In this document: positions 12,480-25,081 of the stretch, piece by piece
Layout of the letters: each line of letters opens with the position of its first letter
Position numbering within the stretch: the first letter of the stretch is position 1
Assembly (NCBI GenBank): GCA_030272585.1
Contig: BSYQ01000013.1
Coordinates: 1,240,001-1,304,000 of the forward strand
DNA from: Bryopsis sp. KO-2023
Lineage: Eukaryota; Chlorophyta; Ulvophyceae; Bryopsidales; Bryopsidaceae
DNA length: 64,000 nt
Direction: 5' to 3'
Position numbers and translations under genes: made by a program
The notes under the pieces: generated by a model
What the model was told of the DNA's origin: nothing
What the model saw: the letters and a program-made list of their open reading frames with translations, nothing else
The model's database searches: none

Positions 12480-13124
12480 ATGGCGAAGATCATGGCCGTT
12501 GCTTTGTTTGCGATGCTCGCCCTCGCGGCTGCCAGTTCCGTTCGTGACGGTAATTGCCTGCGATCACGCCTACTGCTGAACACTTTTTAAGCTCCTCGGT
12601 GCCTGATCATTTTCATGAAAATGATCTTGTGGCGATTGACTTTTTGTTCGTTTTCCCTACAGATTTCCACGAGGCACGTCATGGTGAGAATTCGAACCAG
12701 GCTATTCTTTGGCCCACCTGGGAATCGAGACCTTTGACTCACTTACCTGTTTTTTTCTGGCAGTGAGCCGTGACCTGCTTGGAGGTGGCGCCGGTGGCGG
12801 TGCCGGGGGCGGAGGTGGCGGAGGAGGAGGAGGTGGCGGCGGCGGCGGTGGTGGAGGAGGAGGAGGTGGCGGCGGCGGCGGCGGCGGTGGTGGAGGAGGA
12901 GGAGGAGGTGGTCGGAGAAAGTGTAAGTACATGACTTCAGGCGATTTGATGTGAATCGGATTAGATGGTTCTGTGATTGGGAGATGCTAAATCAAGTTGA
13001 GTGCTCTGCAGTGCTTGGCTATTGGGGTTGGAGCACTGGCGGCGGTGGTGGTGGAGGAGGAGGCGGCGGTGGAGGTGGCGGCGGAGGAGGAGGCGGAGGC
13101 GGTTGCTGGTGGTGTCGCAAGTAA
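12480..13124 (+). CDS. Small secreted glycine-rich protein, Cys-Trp tail
   Basis: Four exons, 12480-12549, 12663-12683, 12764-12922 and 13012-13124; all phases agree and give 120 residues. Residues 1-21 (MAKIMAVALFAMLALAAASS) are a clear signal peptide. A short linker (VRDDFHEARHVSRDLL) is followed by a nearly pure polyglycine tract, broken once by RRK-LGYWGWSTG, then a second polyglycine tract and the tail GCWWCRK. Glycine codons mix GGA, GGC, GGT and GGG, so this is not a simple DNA triplet repeat of one codon. Secreted glycine-rich proteins are known in plant and algal walls; a wall or scale/matrix role is inferred. The second exon is only 21 nt. The two cysteines could form one disulphide or bind metal. 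Confidence 0.8.
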
Positions 13125-15027
13125 TGGCTTGCTGGAATCTCAACAGGGTTGTGTGCCTTATTGAGTACAAGCAACTGGGTTCATCGTGAGAGAGAATCGT
13201 ACTCCTTTCGACTGAGAACCGGGCTATATATTTTGTTAATATAGCAGAGCTGGGAGTCCCTTTTGAATGATCAGGTTAAAAGCTGATCAGGTTTCAGCAG
13301 TGGGGTCCGCTCTTTGGAAATATTAAATTTAGGTTTGATCAATCAATCTGCTTTTCGTATTTGGTACTTCTAAATTCCTGCAGGAATTCGACTCTTGAGT
13401 ATAATGCTCAAGGGTTCCTGCTTTCTTTATTTTGGACTGAACTTATGTGATCAAAAATAAATTTATAACAGTGGCAGTTTTAGGTGTCGTGTTTTTGGGC
13501 TCAAACTCTTTTTTTTCCTGTATGAATATGTCGTTTGGATTACCATATTGTTGGAGGAGTCTCAGTCAAGCAGCTCCTCAGTAGCAAATGTAATACATGA
13601 ACTTTTGCTGGACTACATTTTGCTTTCCAAAGATGTTCCCTGTCATAGTTTCTCTGTCCATATTTGTTGTGAACTGTTGGATCTCATACGCTAGAGAATT
13701 TCTGCAAAGATCATTGATCTCTCCCTTGGATTGCCCGAGTTAATTTAAAAAGTACATTTTTCTTGATTTTTTTTTATTAAATTGTGTGGAACAATTTCAA
13801 TCGATGAACGAACCACTGATTGATATGCAGTAGAATTAGGCTTGGATTTACTTTCAAGACTGCAGGGAACTGGTGATTTGTGCATTTTGTATTATTATAT
13901 ATAATATATATGTAAGTTTCCTTGGCAGAGTGTTTTGTTCTGTTTGTATGGGGTTGTGTAAGATGGGAATATGAATATATCAGAATATGGGGGGGGGGGG
14001 GGCAAACAAACATAAAATTACATTGTGAAGGAGATGCCAATCATATGGGGGTTCCACCATCCCCACAATATTGTCAAGATTTTCGCAACACTCTTGGAGA
14101 GGCTTTAACGTAAATTTGCTGCGACACACCTGTAGCGTCTTCAAAAAAGCGCTGTCAAGTTGATTGATAATGTTGTGCGGCGTAACTCGTGCCGTTGATG
14201 GTTCTGTGGGAGTTGATAAAGTTGGGTCTGTGCAAAAGGAAGACCCGTTTGTTTTTCCCTTGCTGTGAAATGTTCGTGTTCATATCCGTGCATTCATGTT
14301 GGCATCTCGACGGAACGCACAAACCAGCAAACAAAAAAAACAAACCAGCATTGCGCAAAAAGAACTTTCTGATCAAGAAGGCATCGATATAAATACACAT
14401 GGTCACATTTGATTTTTACTGATCATTGTAATAGGAGAATAATGTAATGTACACAATGTTATGTCCTACACAATGTAATTGATGTTTGTTTGTTTGTTTT
14501 TTGTTGCAAGAAGGCATCGATATCATCCGCGGTCCCGGTGTATTGACCGCGCATCTTGTCTTCTGGAACGGTCGAAAATTGAAAAAAAATGTGTTGGGCC
14601 GCCAGAAACTGGAGATTGTGGTTGAATGTTTTATACGAAAGTGTGAAACTGTAATTTTTCTGGTTGAGGTGACTGAGAGAGAGAGTATTTTTTTTCAACG
14701 TTTGTGCTGGCACTGCAAGGGTTCCAACGTTTTCACAAGTAACGCAGGACAGCGACCATTTGCACGATCTTGCCAACGCAGTTTTTACGGATCAGCATAC
14801 TTACCTGATCGATGCCTTTTCTCGATCATCCAGCGGATAGACGTCTCTTCGCGCACCTCGGCGCCAAAGTCAAATCAGCTGCTTTGAATTTTTCTTTGTG
14901 TTCCGGCGAAACACGGTAATATTCAGCACAACATTCAAAAATCCCAGTTGAATCTTGAGCCCGAGCCTGGAGCGCAGCGAGTGCCTTGGGAGTAAAGATG
15001 GATCATGATTCGGATCATGATTTAAGC
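13125..15027. other. 3' UTR and intergenic, no gene recognised
   Basis: No exon seen. AT-rich, with the 16-base word AAGAAGGCATCGATAT near 14376 and again near 14510. The last 100 bases hold ATCATGATT-rich sequence running into the satellite. Confidence 0.45.
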
Positions 15028-18000
15028 GGATCATTGGAGATAAAAATGAGCTTCTAAAGGGGGTGAAAAGAAAAAAATCAGTCGCACTGCCTGGGCTGGA
15101 CAAACACTGGATGGGATTCCAGTTTCATTTTTTTTGGTGAAAAAATATTGGATCATATTGGTGAAGCCTCTACAGGGGGTGAAAAGAAAAAAAACAGTCG
15201 CACTGCCTGGGCTGGAAAAACACTGGATGGGATTCCAGTTTCATTTTTTTTGGTGAAAAAATATTGGATCATATTGGTGAAGCCTCTACAAGGGGTGAAA
15301 AAAAAAAACCAGTCGCACTGCCTGGGCTGGAAAAACACTGGATGGGATTCCAGTTTCATTTTTTTTGGTGAAAAAATATTGGATCATATTGGTGAAGCCT
15401 CTACAAGGGGTGAAAAAAAAAAACCAGTCGCACTGCCTGGGCTGGAAAAACACTGGATGGGATTCCAGTTTCATTTTTTTTGGTGAAAAAATATTGGATC
15501 ATATTGGTGAAGCCTCTACAGGGGGTGAAAAGAAAAAAAACAGTCGCACTGCCTGGGCTGGAAAAACACTGGATGGGATTCCAGTTTCATTTTTTTTGGT
15601 GAAAAAATATTGGATCATATTGGTGAAGCCTCTACAAGGGGTGAAAAAAAAAAACCAGTCGCACTGCCTGGGCTGGAAAAACACTGGATGGGATTCCAGT
15701 TTCATTTTTTTTGGTGAAAAAATATTGGATCATATTGGTGAAGCCTCTACAAGGGGTGAAAAAAAAAACCCAGTCGCACTGCCTGGGCTGAAAAAACACT
15801 GGATGGGATTCCAGTTTCATTTTTTTTGGTGAAAAAATATCGGATCATATTGGTGAAGCCTCTACAAGGGGTGAAAAAAAAAAACCAGTCGCACTGCCTG
15901 GGCTGGAAAAACACTGGATGGGATTCCAGTTTCATTTTTTTTGGTGAAAAAATATTGGATCATATTGGTGAAGCCTCTACAGGGGGTGAAAAGAAAAAAA
16001 CCAGTCGCACTGCCTGGGCTGGAAAAACACTGGATAGGATTCCAGTTTCATTTTTTTTGGTGAAAAAATATTGGATCATATTGGTGAAGCCTCTACAGGG
16101 GGTGAAAAGAAAAAAACCAGTCGCACTGCCTGGGCTGGAAAAACACTGGATGGGATTCCAGTTTCATTTTTTTTGGTGAAAAAATATTGGATCATATTGG
16201 TGAAGCCTCTACAAGGGGTGAAAAAAATAAACCAGTCGCACTGCATGGGCTGGAAAAACACTGGATGGGATTCCAGTTTCATTTTTTTTGGTGAAAAAAT
16301 ATTGGATCATATTGGTGAAGCCTCTACAAGGGGTGAAAAAAAAAAACCAGTCGCACTGCCTGGGCTGAGAAAACACTGGATGGGATTCCAGTTTCATTTT
16401 TTTTGGTGAAAAAATATTGGATCATATTGGTGAAGCCTCTACAAGGGGTGAAAAAAAAAAAACAGTCGCACTGCCTGGGCTGGAAAAACACTGGATGGGA
16501 TTCCAGTTTCATTTTTTTTGGTGAAAAAATATTGGATCATATTGGTGAAGCCTCTACAAGGGGTGAAAAAAAAAAACCAGTCGCACTGCCTGGGCTGGAA
16601 AAACACTGGATGGGATTCCAGTTTCATTTTTTTTGGTGAAAAAATATCGGATCATATTGGTGAAGCCTCTACAAGGGGTGAAAAAAAAAAACCAGTCGCA
16701 CTGCCTGGGCTGGAAAAACACTGGATGGGATTCCAGTTTCATTTTTTTTGGTGAAAAAATATTGGATCATATTGGTGAAGCCTCTACAAGGGGTGAAAAA
16801 AAAAACCCAGTCGCACTGCATGGGCTGGAAAAACACTGGATGGGATTCCAGTTTCATTTTTTTTGGTGAAAAAATATTGGATCATATTGGTGAAGCCTCT
16901 ACAAGGGGTGAAAAAAAAAACCCAGTCGCACTGCCTGGGCTGGAAAAACACTGGATGGGATTCCAGTTTCATTTTTTTTGGTGAAAAAATATTGGATCAT
17001 ATTGGTGAAGCCTCTACAAGGGGTGAAAAAAAAAAACCAGTCGCACTGCCTGGGCTGAGAAAACACTGGATGGGATTCCAGTTTCATTTTTTTTGGTGAA
17101 AAAATATTGGATCATATTGGTGAAGCCTCTACAAGGGGTGAAAAAAAAAAACCAGTCGTACTGCCTGGGCTGGAAAAACACTGGATGGGATTCCAGTTTC
17201 ATTTTTTTTGGTGAAAAAATAATGGATCATATTGGTGAAGCCTCTACAAGGGGTGAAAAAAAAAACCAGTCGCACTGCCTGGGCTGGAAAAACACTGGAT
17301 GGGATTCCAGTTTCATTTTTTTTGGTGAAAAAATATTGGATCATATTGGTGAAGCCTCTACAAGGGGTGAAAAAAATAAACCAGTCGCACTGCCTGGGCT
17401 GAAAAAACACTGGATGGGATTCCAGTTTCATTTTTTTTGGTGAAAAAATATCGGATCATATTGGTGAAGCCTCTACAAGGGGTGAAAAAAAAAAACCAGT
17501 CGCACTGCCTGGGCTGGAAAAACACTGGATGGGATTCCAGTTTCATTTTTTTTGGTGAAAAAATATTGGATCATATTGGTGAAGCCTCTACAAGGGGTGA
17601 AAAAAAAAACCCAGTCGCACTGCCTGGGCTGGAAAAACACTGGATGGGATTCCAGTTTCATTTTTTTTGGTGAAAAAATATTGGATCATATTGGTGAAGC
17701 CTCTACAAGGGGTGAAAAAAATAAACCAGTCGCACTGCCTGGGCTGAAAAAACACTGGATGGGATTCCAGTTTCATTTTTTTTGGTGAAAAAATATCGGA
17801 TCATATTGGTGAAGCCTCTACAAGGGGTGAAAAAAAAAAACCAGTCGCACTGCCTGGGCTGGAAAAACACTGGATGGGATTCCAGTTTCATTTTTTTTGG
17901 TGAAAAAATATTGGATCATATTGGTGAAGCCTCTACAGGGGGTGAAAAGAAAAAAACCAGTCGCACTGCCTGGGCTGGAAAAACACTGGATAGGATTCCA

Positions 18001-21000
18001 GTTTCATTTTTTTTGGTGAAAAAATATTGGATCATATTGGTGAAGCCTCTACAGGGGGTGAAAAGAAAAAAACCAGTCGCACTGCCTGGGCTGGAAAAAC
18101 ACTGGATGGGATTCCAGTTTCATTTTTTTTGGTGAAAAAATATTGGATCATATTGGTGAAGCCTCTACAAGGGGTGAAAAAAATAAACCAGTCGCACTGC
18201 ATGGGCTGGAAAAACACTGGATGGGATTCCAGTTTCATTTTTTTTGGTGAAAAAATATTGGATCATATTGGTGAAGCCTCTACAAGGGGTGAAAAAAAAA
18301 AACCAGTCGCACTGCCTGGGCTGAGAAAACACTGGATGGGATTCCAGTTTCATTTTTTTTGGTGAAAAAATATTGGATCATATTGGTGAAGCCTCTACAA
18401 GGGGTGAAAAAAAAAAAACAGTCGCACTGCCTGGGCTGGAAAAACACTGGATGGGATTCCAGTTTCATTTTTTTTGGTGAAAAAATATTGGATCATATTG
18501 GTGAAGCCTCTACAAGGGGTGAAAAAAAAAAACCAGTCGCACTGCCTGGGCTGGAAAAACACTGGATGGGATTCCAGTTTCATTTTTTTTGGTGAAAAAA
18601 TATCGGATCATATTGGTGAAGCCTCTACAAGGGGTGAAAAAAAAAAACCAGTCGCACTGCCTGGGCTGGAAAAACACTGGATGGGATTCCAGTTTCATTT
18701 TTTTTGGTGAAAAAATATTGGATCATATTGGTGAAGCCTCTACAAGGGGTGAAAAAAATAAACCAGTCGCACTGCATGGGCTGGAAAAACACTGGATGGG
18801 ATTCCAGTTTCATTTTTTTTGGTGAAAAAATATCGGATCATATTGGTGAAGCCTCTACAAGGGGTGAAAAAAAAAAACCAGTCGCACTGCCTGGGCTGGA
18901 AAAACACTGGATGGGATTCCAGTTTCATTTTTTTTGGTGAAAAAATATTGGATCATATTGGTGAAGCCTCTACAAGGGGTGAAAAAAAAAAACCAGTCGC
19001 ACTGCCTGGGCTGGAAAAACACTGGATGGGATTCCAGTTTCATTTTTTTTGGTGAAAAAATATCGGATCATATTGGTGAAGCCTCTACAAGGGGTGAAAA
19101 AAAAAAACCAGTCGCACTGCCTGGGCTGGAAAAACACTGGATGGGATTCCAGTTTCATTTTTTTTGGTGAAAAAATATTGGATCATATTGGTGAAGCCTC
19201 TACAAGGGGTGAAAAAAAAAACCAGTCGCACTGCCTGGGCTGGAAAAACACTGGATGGGATTCCAGTTTCATTTTTTTTGGTGAAAAAATATTGGATCAT
19301 ATTGGTGAAGCCTCTACAAGGGGTGAAAAAAAAAAAACCAGTCGCACTGCCTGGGCTGGAAAAACACCGGATGGGATTCCAGTTTCATTTTTTTTGGTGA
19401 AAAAATATTGGATCATATTGGTGAAGCCTCTACAAGGGGTGAAAAAAAAAAACCAGTCGCACTGCCTGGGCTGGAAAAACACTGGATGGGATTCCAGTTT
19501 CATTTTTTTTGGTGAAAAAATATTGGATCATATTGGTGAAGCCTCTACAAGGGGTGAAAAAAAAAAACCAGTCGCACTGCCTGGGCTGGAAAAACACCGG
19601 ATGGGATTCCAGTTTCATTTTTTTTGGTGAAAAAATATTGGATCATATTGGTGAAGCCTCTACAAGGGGTGAAAAAAAAAAACCAGTCGCACTGCCTGGG
19701 CTGGAAAAACACTGGATGGGATTCCAGTTTCATTTTTTTTGGTGAAAAAATATTGGATCATATTGGTGAAGCCTCTACAAGGGGTGAAAAAAAAAAACCA
19801 GTCGCACTGCCTGGGCTGGAAAAACACTGGATGGGATTCCAGTTTCATTTTTTTTGGTGAAAAAATATTGGATCATATTGGTGAAGCCTCTACAAGGGGT
19901 GAAAAAAAAAAACCAGTCGCACTGCCTGGGCTGGAAAAACACTGGATGGGATTCCAGTTTCATTTTTTTTGGTGAAAAAATATTGGATCATATTGGTGAA
20001 GCCTCTACAAGGGGTGAAAAAAAAAACCCAGTCGCACTGCATGGGCTGGAAAAACACTGGATGGGATTCCAGTTTCATTTTTTTTGGTGAAAAAATATTG
20101 GATCATATTGGTGAAGCCTCTACAAGGGGTGAAAAAAAAAAACCAGTCGCACTGCCTGGGCTGAGAAAACACTGGATGGGATTCCAGTTTCATTTTTTTT
20201 GGTGAAAAAATATTGGATCATATTGGTGAAGCCTCTACAAGGGGTGAAAAAAAAAAACCAGTCGCACTGCCTGGGCTGGAAAAACACTGGATGGGATTCC
20301 AGTTTCATTTTTTTTGGTGAAAAAATATTGGATCATATTGGTGAAGCCTCTACAAGGGGTGAAAAAAAAAAACCAGTCGCACTGCCTGGGCTGGAAAAAC
20401 ACTGGATGGGATTCCAGTTTCATTTTTTTTGGTGAAAAAATATTGGATCATATTGGTGAAGCCTCTACAAGGGGTGAAAAAAAAAAACCAGTCGCACTGC
20501 CTGGGCTGGAAAAACACTGGATGGGATTCCAGTTTCATTTTTTTTGGTGAAAAAATATCGGATCATATTGGTGAAGCCTCTACAAGGGGTGAAAAAAAAA
20601 AACCAGTCGCACTGCCTGGGCTGGAAAAACACTGGATGGGATTCCAGTTTCATTTTTTTTGGTGAAAAAATATTGGATCATATTGGTGAAGCCTCTACAA
20701 GGGGTGAAAAAAATAAACCAGTCGCACTGCATGGGCTGGAAAAACACTGGATGGGATTCCAGTTTCATTTTTTTTGGTGAAAAAATATTGGATCATATTG
20801 GTGAAGCCTCTACAAGGGGTGAAAAAAAAAAAACCAGTCGCACTGCCTGGGCTGAGAAAACACTGGATGGGATTCCAGTTTCATTTTTTTTGGTGAAAAA
20901 ATATTGGATCATATTGGTGAAGCCTCTACAAGGGGTGAAAAAAAAAAACCAGTCGCACTGCCTGGGCTGGAAAAACACTGGATGGGATTCCAGTTTCATT

Positions 21001-22370
21001 TTTTTTGGTGAAAAAATATTGGATCATATTGGTGAAGCCTCTACAAGGGGTGAAAAAAAAAAACCAGTCGCACTGCCTGGGCTGGAAAAACACTGGATGG
21101 GATTCCAGTTTCATTTTTTTTGGTGAAAAAATATCGGATCATATTGGTGAAGCCTCTACAAGGGGTGAAAAAAAAAAACCAGTCGCACTGCCTGGGCTGG
21201 AAAAACACTGGATGGGATTCCAGTTTCATTTTTTTTGGTGAAAAAATATTGGATCATATTGGTGAAGCCTCTACAAGGGGTGAAAAAAAAAACCCAGTCG
21301 CACTGCATGGGCTGGAAAAACACTGGATGGGATTCCAGTTTCATTTTTTTTGGTGAAAAAATATTGGATCATATTGGTGAAGCCTCTACAAGGGGTGAAA
21401 AAAAAAAACCAGTCGCACTGCCTGGGCTGGAAAAACACTGGATGGGATTCCAGTTTCATTTTTTTTGGTGAAAAAATATTGGATCATATTGGTGAAGCCT
21501 CTACAAGGGGTGAAAAAAAAAAACCAGTCGTACTGCCTGGGCTGGAAAAACACTGGATGGGATTCCAGTTTCATTTTTTTTGGTGAAAAAATAATGGATC
21601 ATATTGGTGAAGCCTCTACAAGGGGTGAAAAAAAAAACCAGTCGCACTGCCTGGGCTGGAAAAACACTGGATGGGATTCCAGTTTCATTTTTTTTGGTGA
21701 AAAAATATTGGATCATATTGGTGAAGCCTCTACAAGGGGTGAAAAAAATAAACCAGTCGCACTGCCTGGGCTGGAAAAACACTGGATGGGATTCCAGTTT
21801 CATTTTTTTTGGTGAAAAAATATCGGATCATATTGGTGAAGCCTCTACAAGGGGTGAAAAAAATAAACCAGTCGCACTGCCTGGGCTGGAAAAACACTGG
21901 ATGGGATTCCAGTTTCATTTTTTTTGGTGAAAAAATATTGGATCATATTGGTGAAGCCTCTACAAGGGGTGAAAAAAAAAAACCAGTCGCACTGCCTGGG
22001 CTGGAAAAACACTGGATGGGATTCCAGTTTCATTTTTTTTGGTGAAAAAATATTGGATCATATTGGTGAAGCCTCTACAAGGGGTGAAAAAAGAAAACCA
22101 GTCGCACTGCCTGGGCTGGAAAAACACTGGATGGGATTCCAGTTTCATTTTTTTTGGTGAAAAAATATTGGATCATATTGGTGAAGCCTCTACAAGGGGT
22201 GAAAAAAATAAACCAGTCGCACTGCCTGGGCTGGAAAAACACTGGATGGGATTCCAGTTTCATTTTTTTTGGTGAAAAAATATTGGATCATATTGGTGAA
22301 GCCTCTACAGGGGGTGAAAAGAAAAAAAACAGTCGCACTGCTTGGCTAAGGAAACATTTGGATGGGACTC
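15028..22370. repeat. 115-bp satellite array, about 64 copies
   Basis: One head-to-tail array of a 115-bp monomer, almost identical along 7.3 kb. Landmarks in each monomer: CAGTCGCACTGCCTGGGCTG, ACACTGGATGGGATTCCAG, TTTTTTTTGGTGAAAAAATA, TTGGATCATATTGGTGAAGC and AAGGGGTGAAAA followed by an A tract. Monomers differ by a few marker changes (ATCGGATC versus ATTGGATC, TGCATGGG versus TGCCTGGG, TCGTACTG, ATAATGG, AGGGGG plus AAGAAAAA) and A-tract length by 1-3 bases. The first and last monomers are degenerate, as usual at array edges. Repeated open frames on both strands are a by-product of the repeat: 115 is not a multiple of 3 and no frame crosses more than a few monomers. Confidence 0.98.
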
Positions 22371-25081
22371 AGGTTCAAAAAAAAAATCGAACAGTTTTGT
22401 ATGATGGATTTATTCAGACAAAAGTACGCTGCTGCCATTTTTTATTTTTTTTCTTATTCTTTGCTGCCAATTCTTGATTTTTTTTATTTTGATTCTTAAT
22501 TTTTTGACATTTTTTATTCTTCATTCTCAATTCTTTTGCATATTTAACTTTTACAAAAGAAGTGGAAGTTTTATGACAAACAGATTGAAAAAAAAATTAA
22601 AAAATTCATGAATGGGTATTTGGAATGATTTTCCTTCTTGAAAAAAATTTAAGCATCGGCTTTCGATGTTTTATCTTTTTTGAAAAATATATTTGGGAAG
22701 GTTATGTGGTGTTGAAACATTTTTTTTGTAATACTAATTTTTTTATTTTGTAATGATTTGCTGTTTATCTTTTTTCGGCTTTTCTGGTGAAGTTGTGATT
22801 TTGTTTGATTTGGTGAGGAGGTATAAAACATTGGCTTTTACATTCAACATTCAAATATTCAACATTAATGTGGAAAGAACTTTACCATTTTTGCAAAGAA
22901 AGATGCAGAAATGTATACAAAACTTATTCTTTCAAAAATCCTATGAAATATCAAGAATGATTCGATTTCACGTACTTTCTGCTGCCATTCAGATTGTCAA
23001 GGTATCCTTCTCTACTTCTCACTACATCACGTGATCGTTATCCTAAACTGGAAAAATTTTTCCTGACCTGAAAAAAATTTCCCCTTGAAAAAACAGTACC
23101 TCCTGCAAGTACAGAAAAGAATCGTTCGAGAATTTTAAAACTCCACAGGGCTACACAACCGTGTTCTTCAAGCTGGTTGCAACGAGGGGAAAATTTGTTT
23201 ATCACTTTATCATTCAATGACCTCCTCTGTGTGGCTCCAAACCAAGGGATTTAGTTATGAGCTGATTATGCCTTAAGAAAATCTTGTTGTTGGTTGTGAC
23301 TGGAAAAAGGCCACCCTAGGTTCAGAGTCCTCTGTAGTAGGTCCCCCTACGTAGGGGTATACCCATCGATTCTAAATGCATCTTGACCATTCACACTCTC
23401 TTGACCTCCCAAATCTGCTTGGATAACTACTTCCACATTTTCCCCACCCAATGGCACCCAGTCTTTCAGAATTTGGGTTGATTTCCAAAGGAAGCCTTTC
23501 ATCAACTGCATAGATTGTTCTCTGTTGAGCAGATATGCACTCCCCCTCATTATCAAGGAGGTACCAAAAAATGGGCGTTTTCGGTCGTGGTTGAAAGTTT
23601 GGCGTAGTCGTTGATGGTATCTTAAACTGATGGCACTAAGCAGTACGATCAGCTCGGGGGCTAGGCCTCCAAAAACAGGATTCATGCTTTTCTGTGAGTT
23701 TTTTGGCGACTTTCGTGCCTCTTCCAGGAAAAGACAACATTACCAAGAACCCAAATGAAACTGTGAAAGCTTTAATGCTTCTTTGGAGACGGAATACATT
23801 CAGGACTCACTCAATTCATATATTCATTCATTGATGTTCGGGAGAAACCCTTGAAGACATATATATATATATATATATTGTTAATAAAAAAGAGGTCTTC
23901 CCGGCCTCAAGTTGAGGCTTTAATCGACACCACCATCTTTCTGCACGTGGTTTTTTGTATCAGACAGAGGTAATGGTAGCCATGCAAGAGAGGTCATTGA
24001 CACAATACATATCACAATACCAAAAAAAAAATAAATAAAAATAATAATAAATGCACAAAGACAATTTTTACTTGACAGATCAAATTCAATGAACAATTAC
24101 AATCTACATGTTCACCATCCACTACTTCTCTGAAAAACATGAACAGCCATTCCTCGCCATGGGCAAAAGAGTGTGGCACGTGCTAACTCTGGATTTTCAA
24201 GTTGGACGGGCCTTGGGAGTGTCAAGAAACAATTGGGAAATCGAAGCAAATTTCTCGGAGCAAATCTTCTGGTCGTCTCGACACCAGAGATCGAAACCAG
24301 GCTGGGAGGTAAATATTACATACATCCTGCCTCAAATTCAAAAAATAATTTTGCAATCCACTTAAAAGCAACTTGAAAGCATTTTAACTCTCGAGTGGTT
24401 AGCAGAATTATTTCTTGGATTCATTGACATGTATTTATAATGGAAACAATCAGTGTGTAGTTTTTTTTATTTTAAATTATGGTCATGTCATGTGATTTTC
24501 CCCCACAGCCAGCTGGAGGAGCTGGGTTCAGTGAGCACACCCATAGCTGAAGGCAATCAATCTATCTGTTGAATACAGAAATTCATTGACAGGCTTGAGC
24601 AAGGGGTTGTGATCAAACGATAAAAAAATTACCTCCTGATGAGCAATTGATTGATTCCAACGAAGGGAAGAAAACAAAAAAACCCACACAAAACAGAGAA
24701 ACTAACAAAGAAGCTCAGCAAACCCTCCACGCCGCTAACTCAGAACAATCATAAATATCACACTCAGAAAAAACAAAACAAAACTAGAAATGAAATGAAA
24801 TGGTGAAATTTTCTTTCTTCTTTCGTTAGCCTAGTGCACTCAAAGATACCACCTCAAAACTCATCCTCAACCTCAAAATTCCCAAAACCCACACATGCAA
24901 TGCGACCGACACCATGAGAAGGACATCCAGCATACCACCTAGATGCAAAAAATTCCAACATGCATGCATGCATTCAAAACACCTCATCCACGGAGATGCA
25001 TGCACCTCATGCACCATCATTTTTTTTTTTATATCACGTCCATGTATCATGTATTTCGATGCGTTCCTTGACATCAGCATA
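22371..25081. other. AT-rich intergenic DNA, no gene recognised
   Basis: No exon with known motifs. A 112-codon open frame at 23347-23685 (minus) has no recognised domain and no visible splice partners. There is a TA microsatellite near 23860. The end of the stretch is the 3' UTR side of the MAK11-like gene. Confidence 0.45.

Noticed and set aside
12702-12932. Polyproline frame on the minus strand
   Set aside because: It is the antisense of the polyglycine exons, whose plus-strand reading has a signal peptide, matching splice phases and a stop.
14486-14887. 133-codon plus-strand frame as a gene
   Set aside because: No recognised motif or splice context; it lies in repeat-flanking DNA next to the satellite.
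15028-22370. CRISPR-like array
   Set aside because: The whole 115-bp unit repeats with no unique spacers, and the DNA is eukaryotic.
15148-22477. Dozens of 60-190-codon open frames across the satellite on both strands
   Set aside because: They repeat with the 115-bp monomer, shift frame at each monomer and have no start or splice context. They are a by-product of the repeat.
23347-23685. 112-codon minus-strand frame as a gene
   Set aside because: No known motif, no neighbouring exon and no codon-use signal strong enough by eye.
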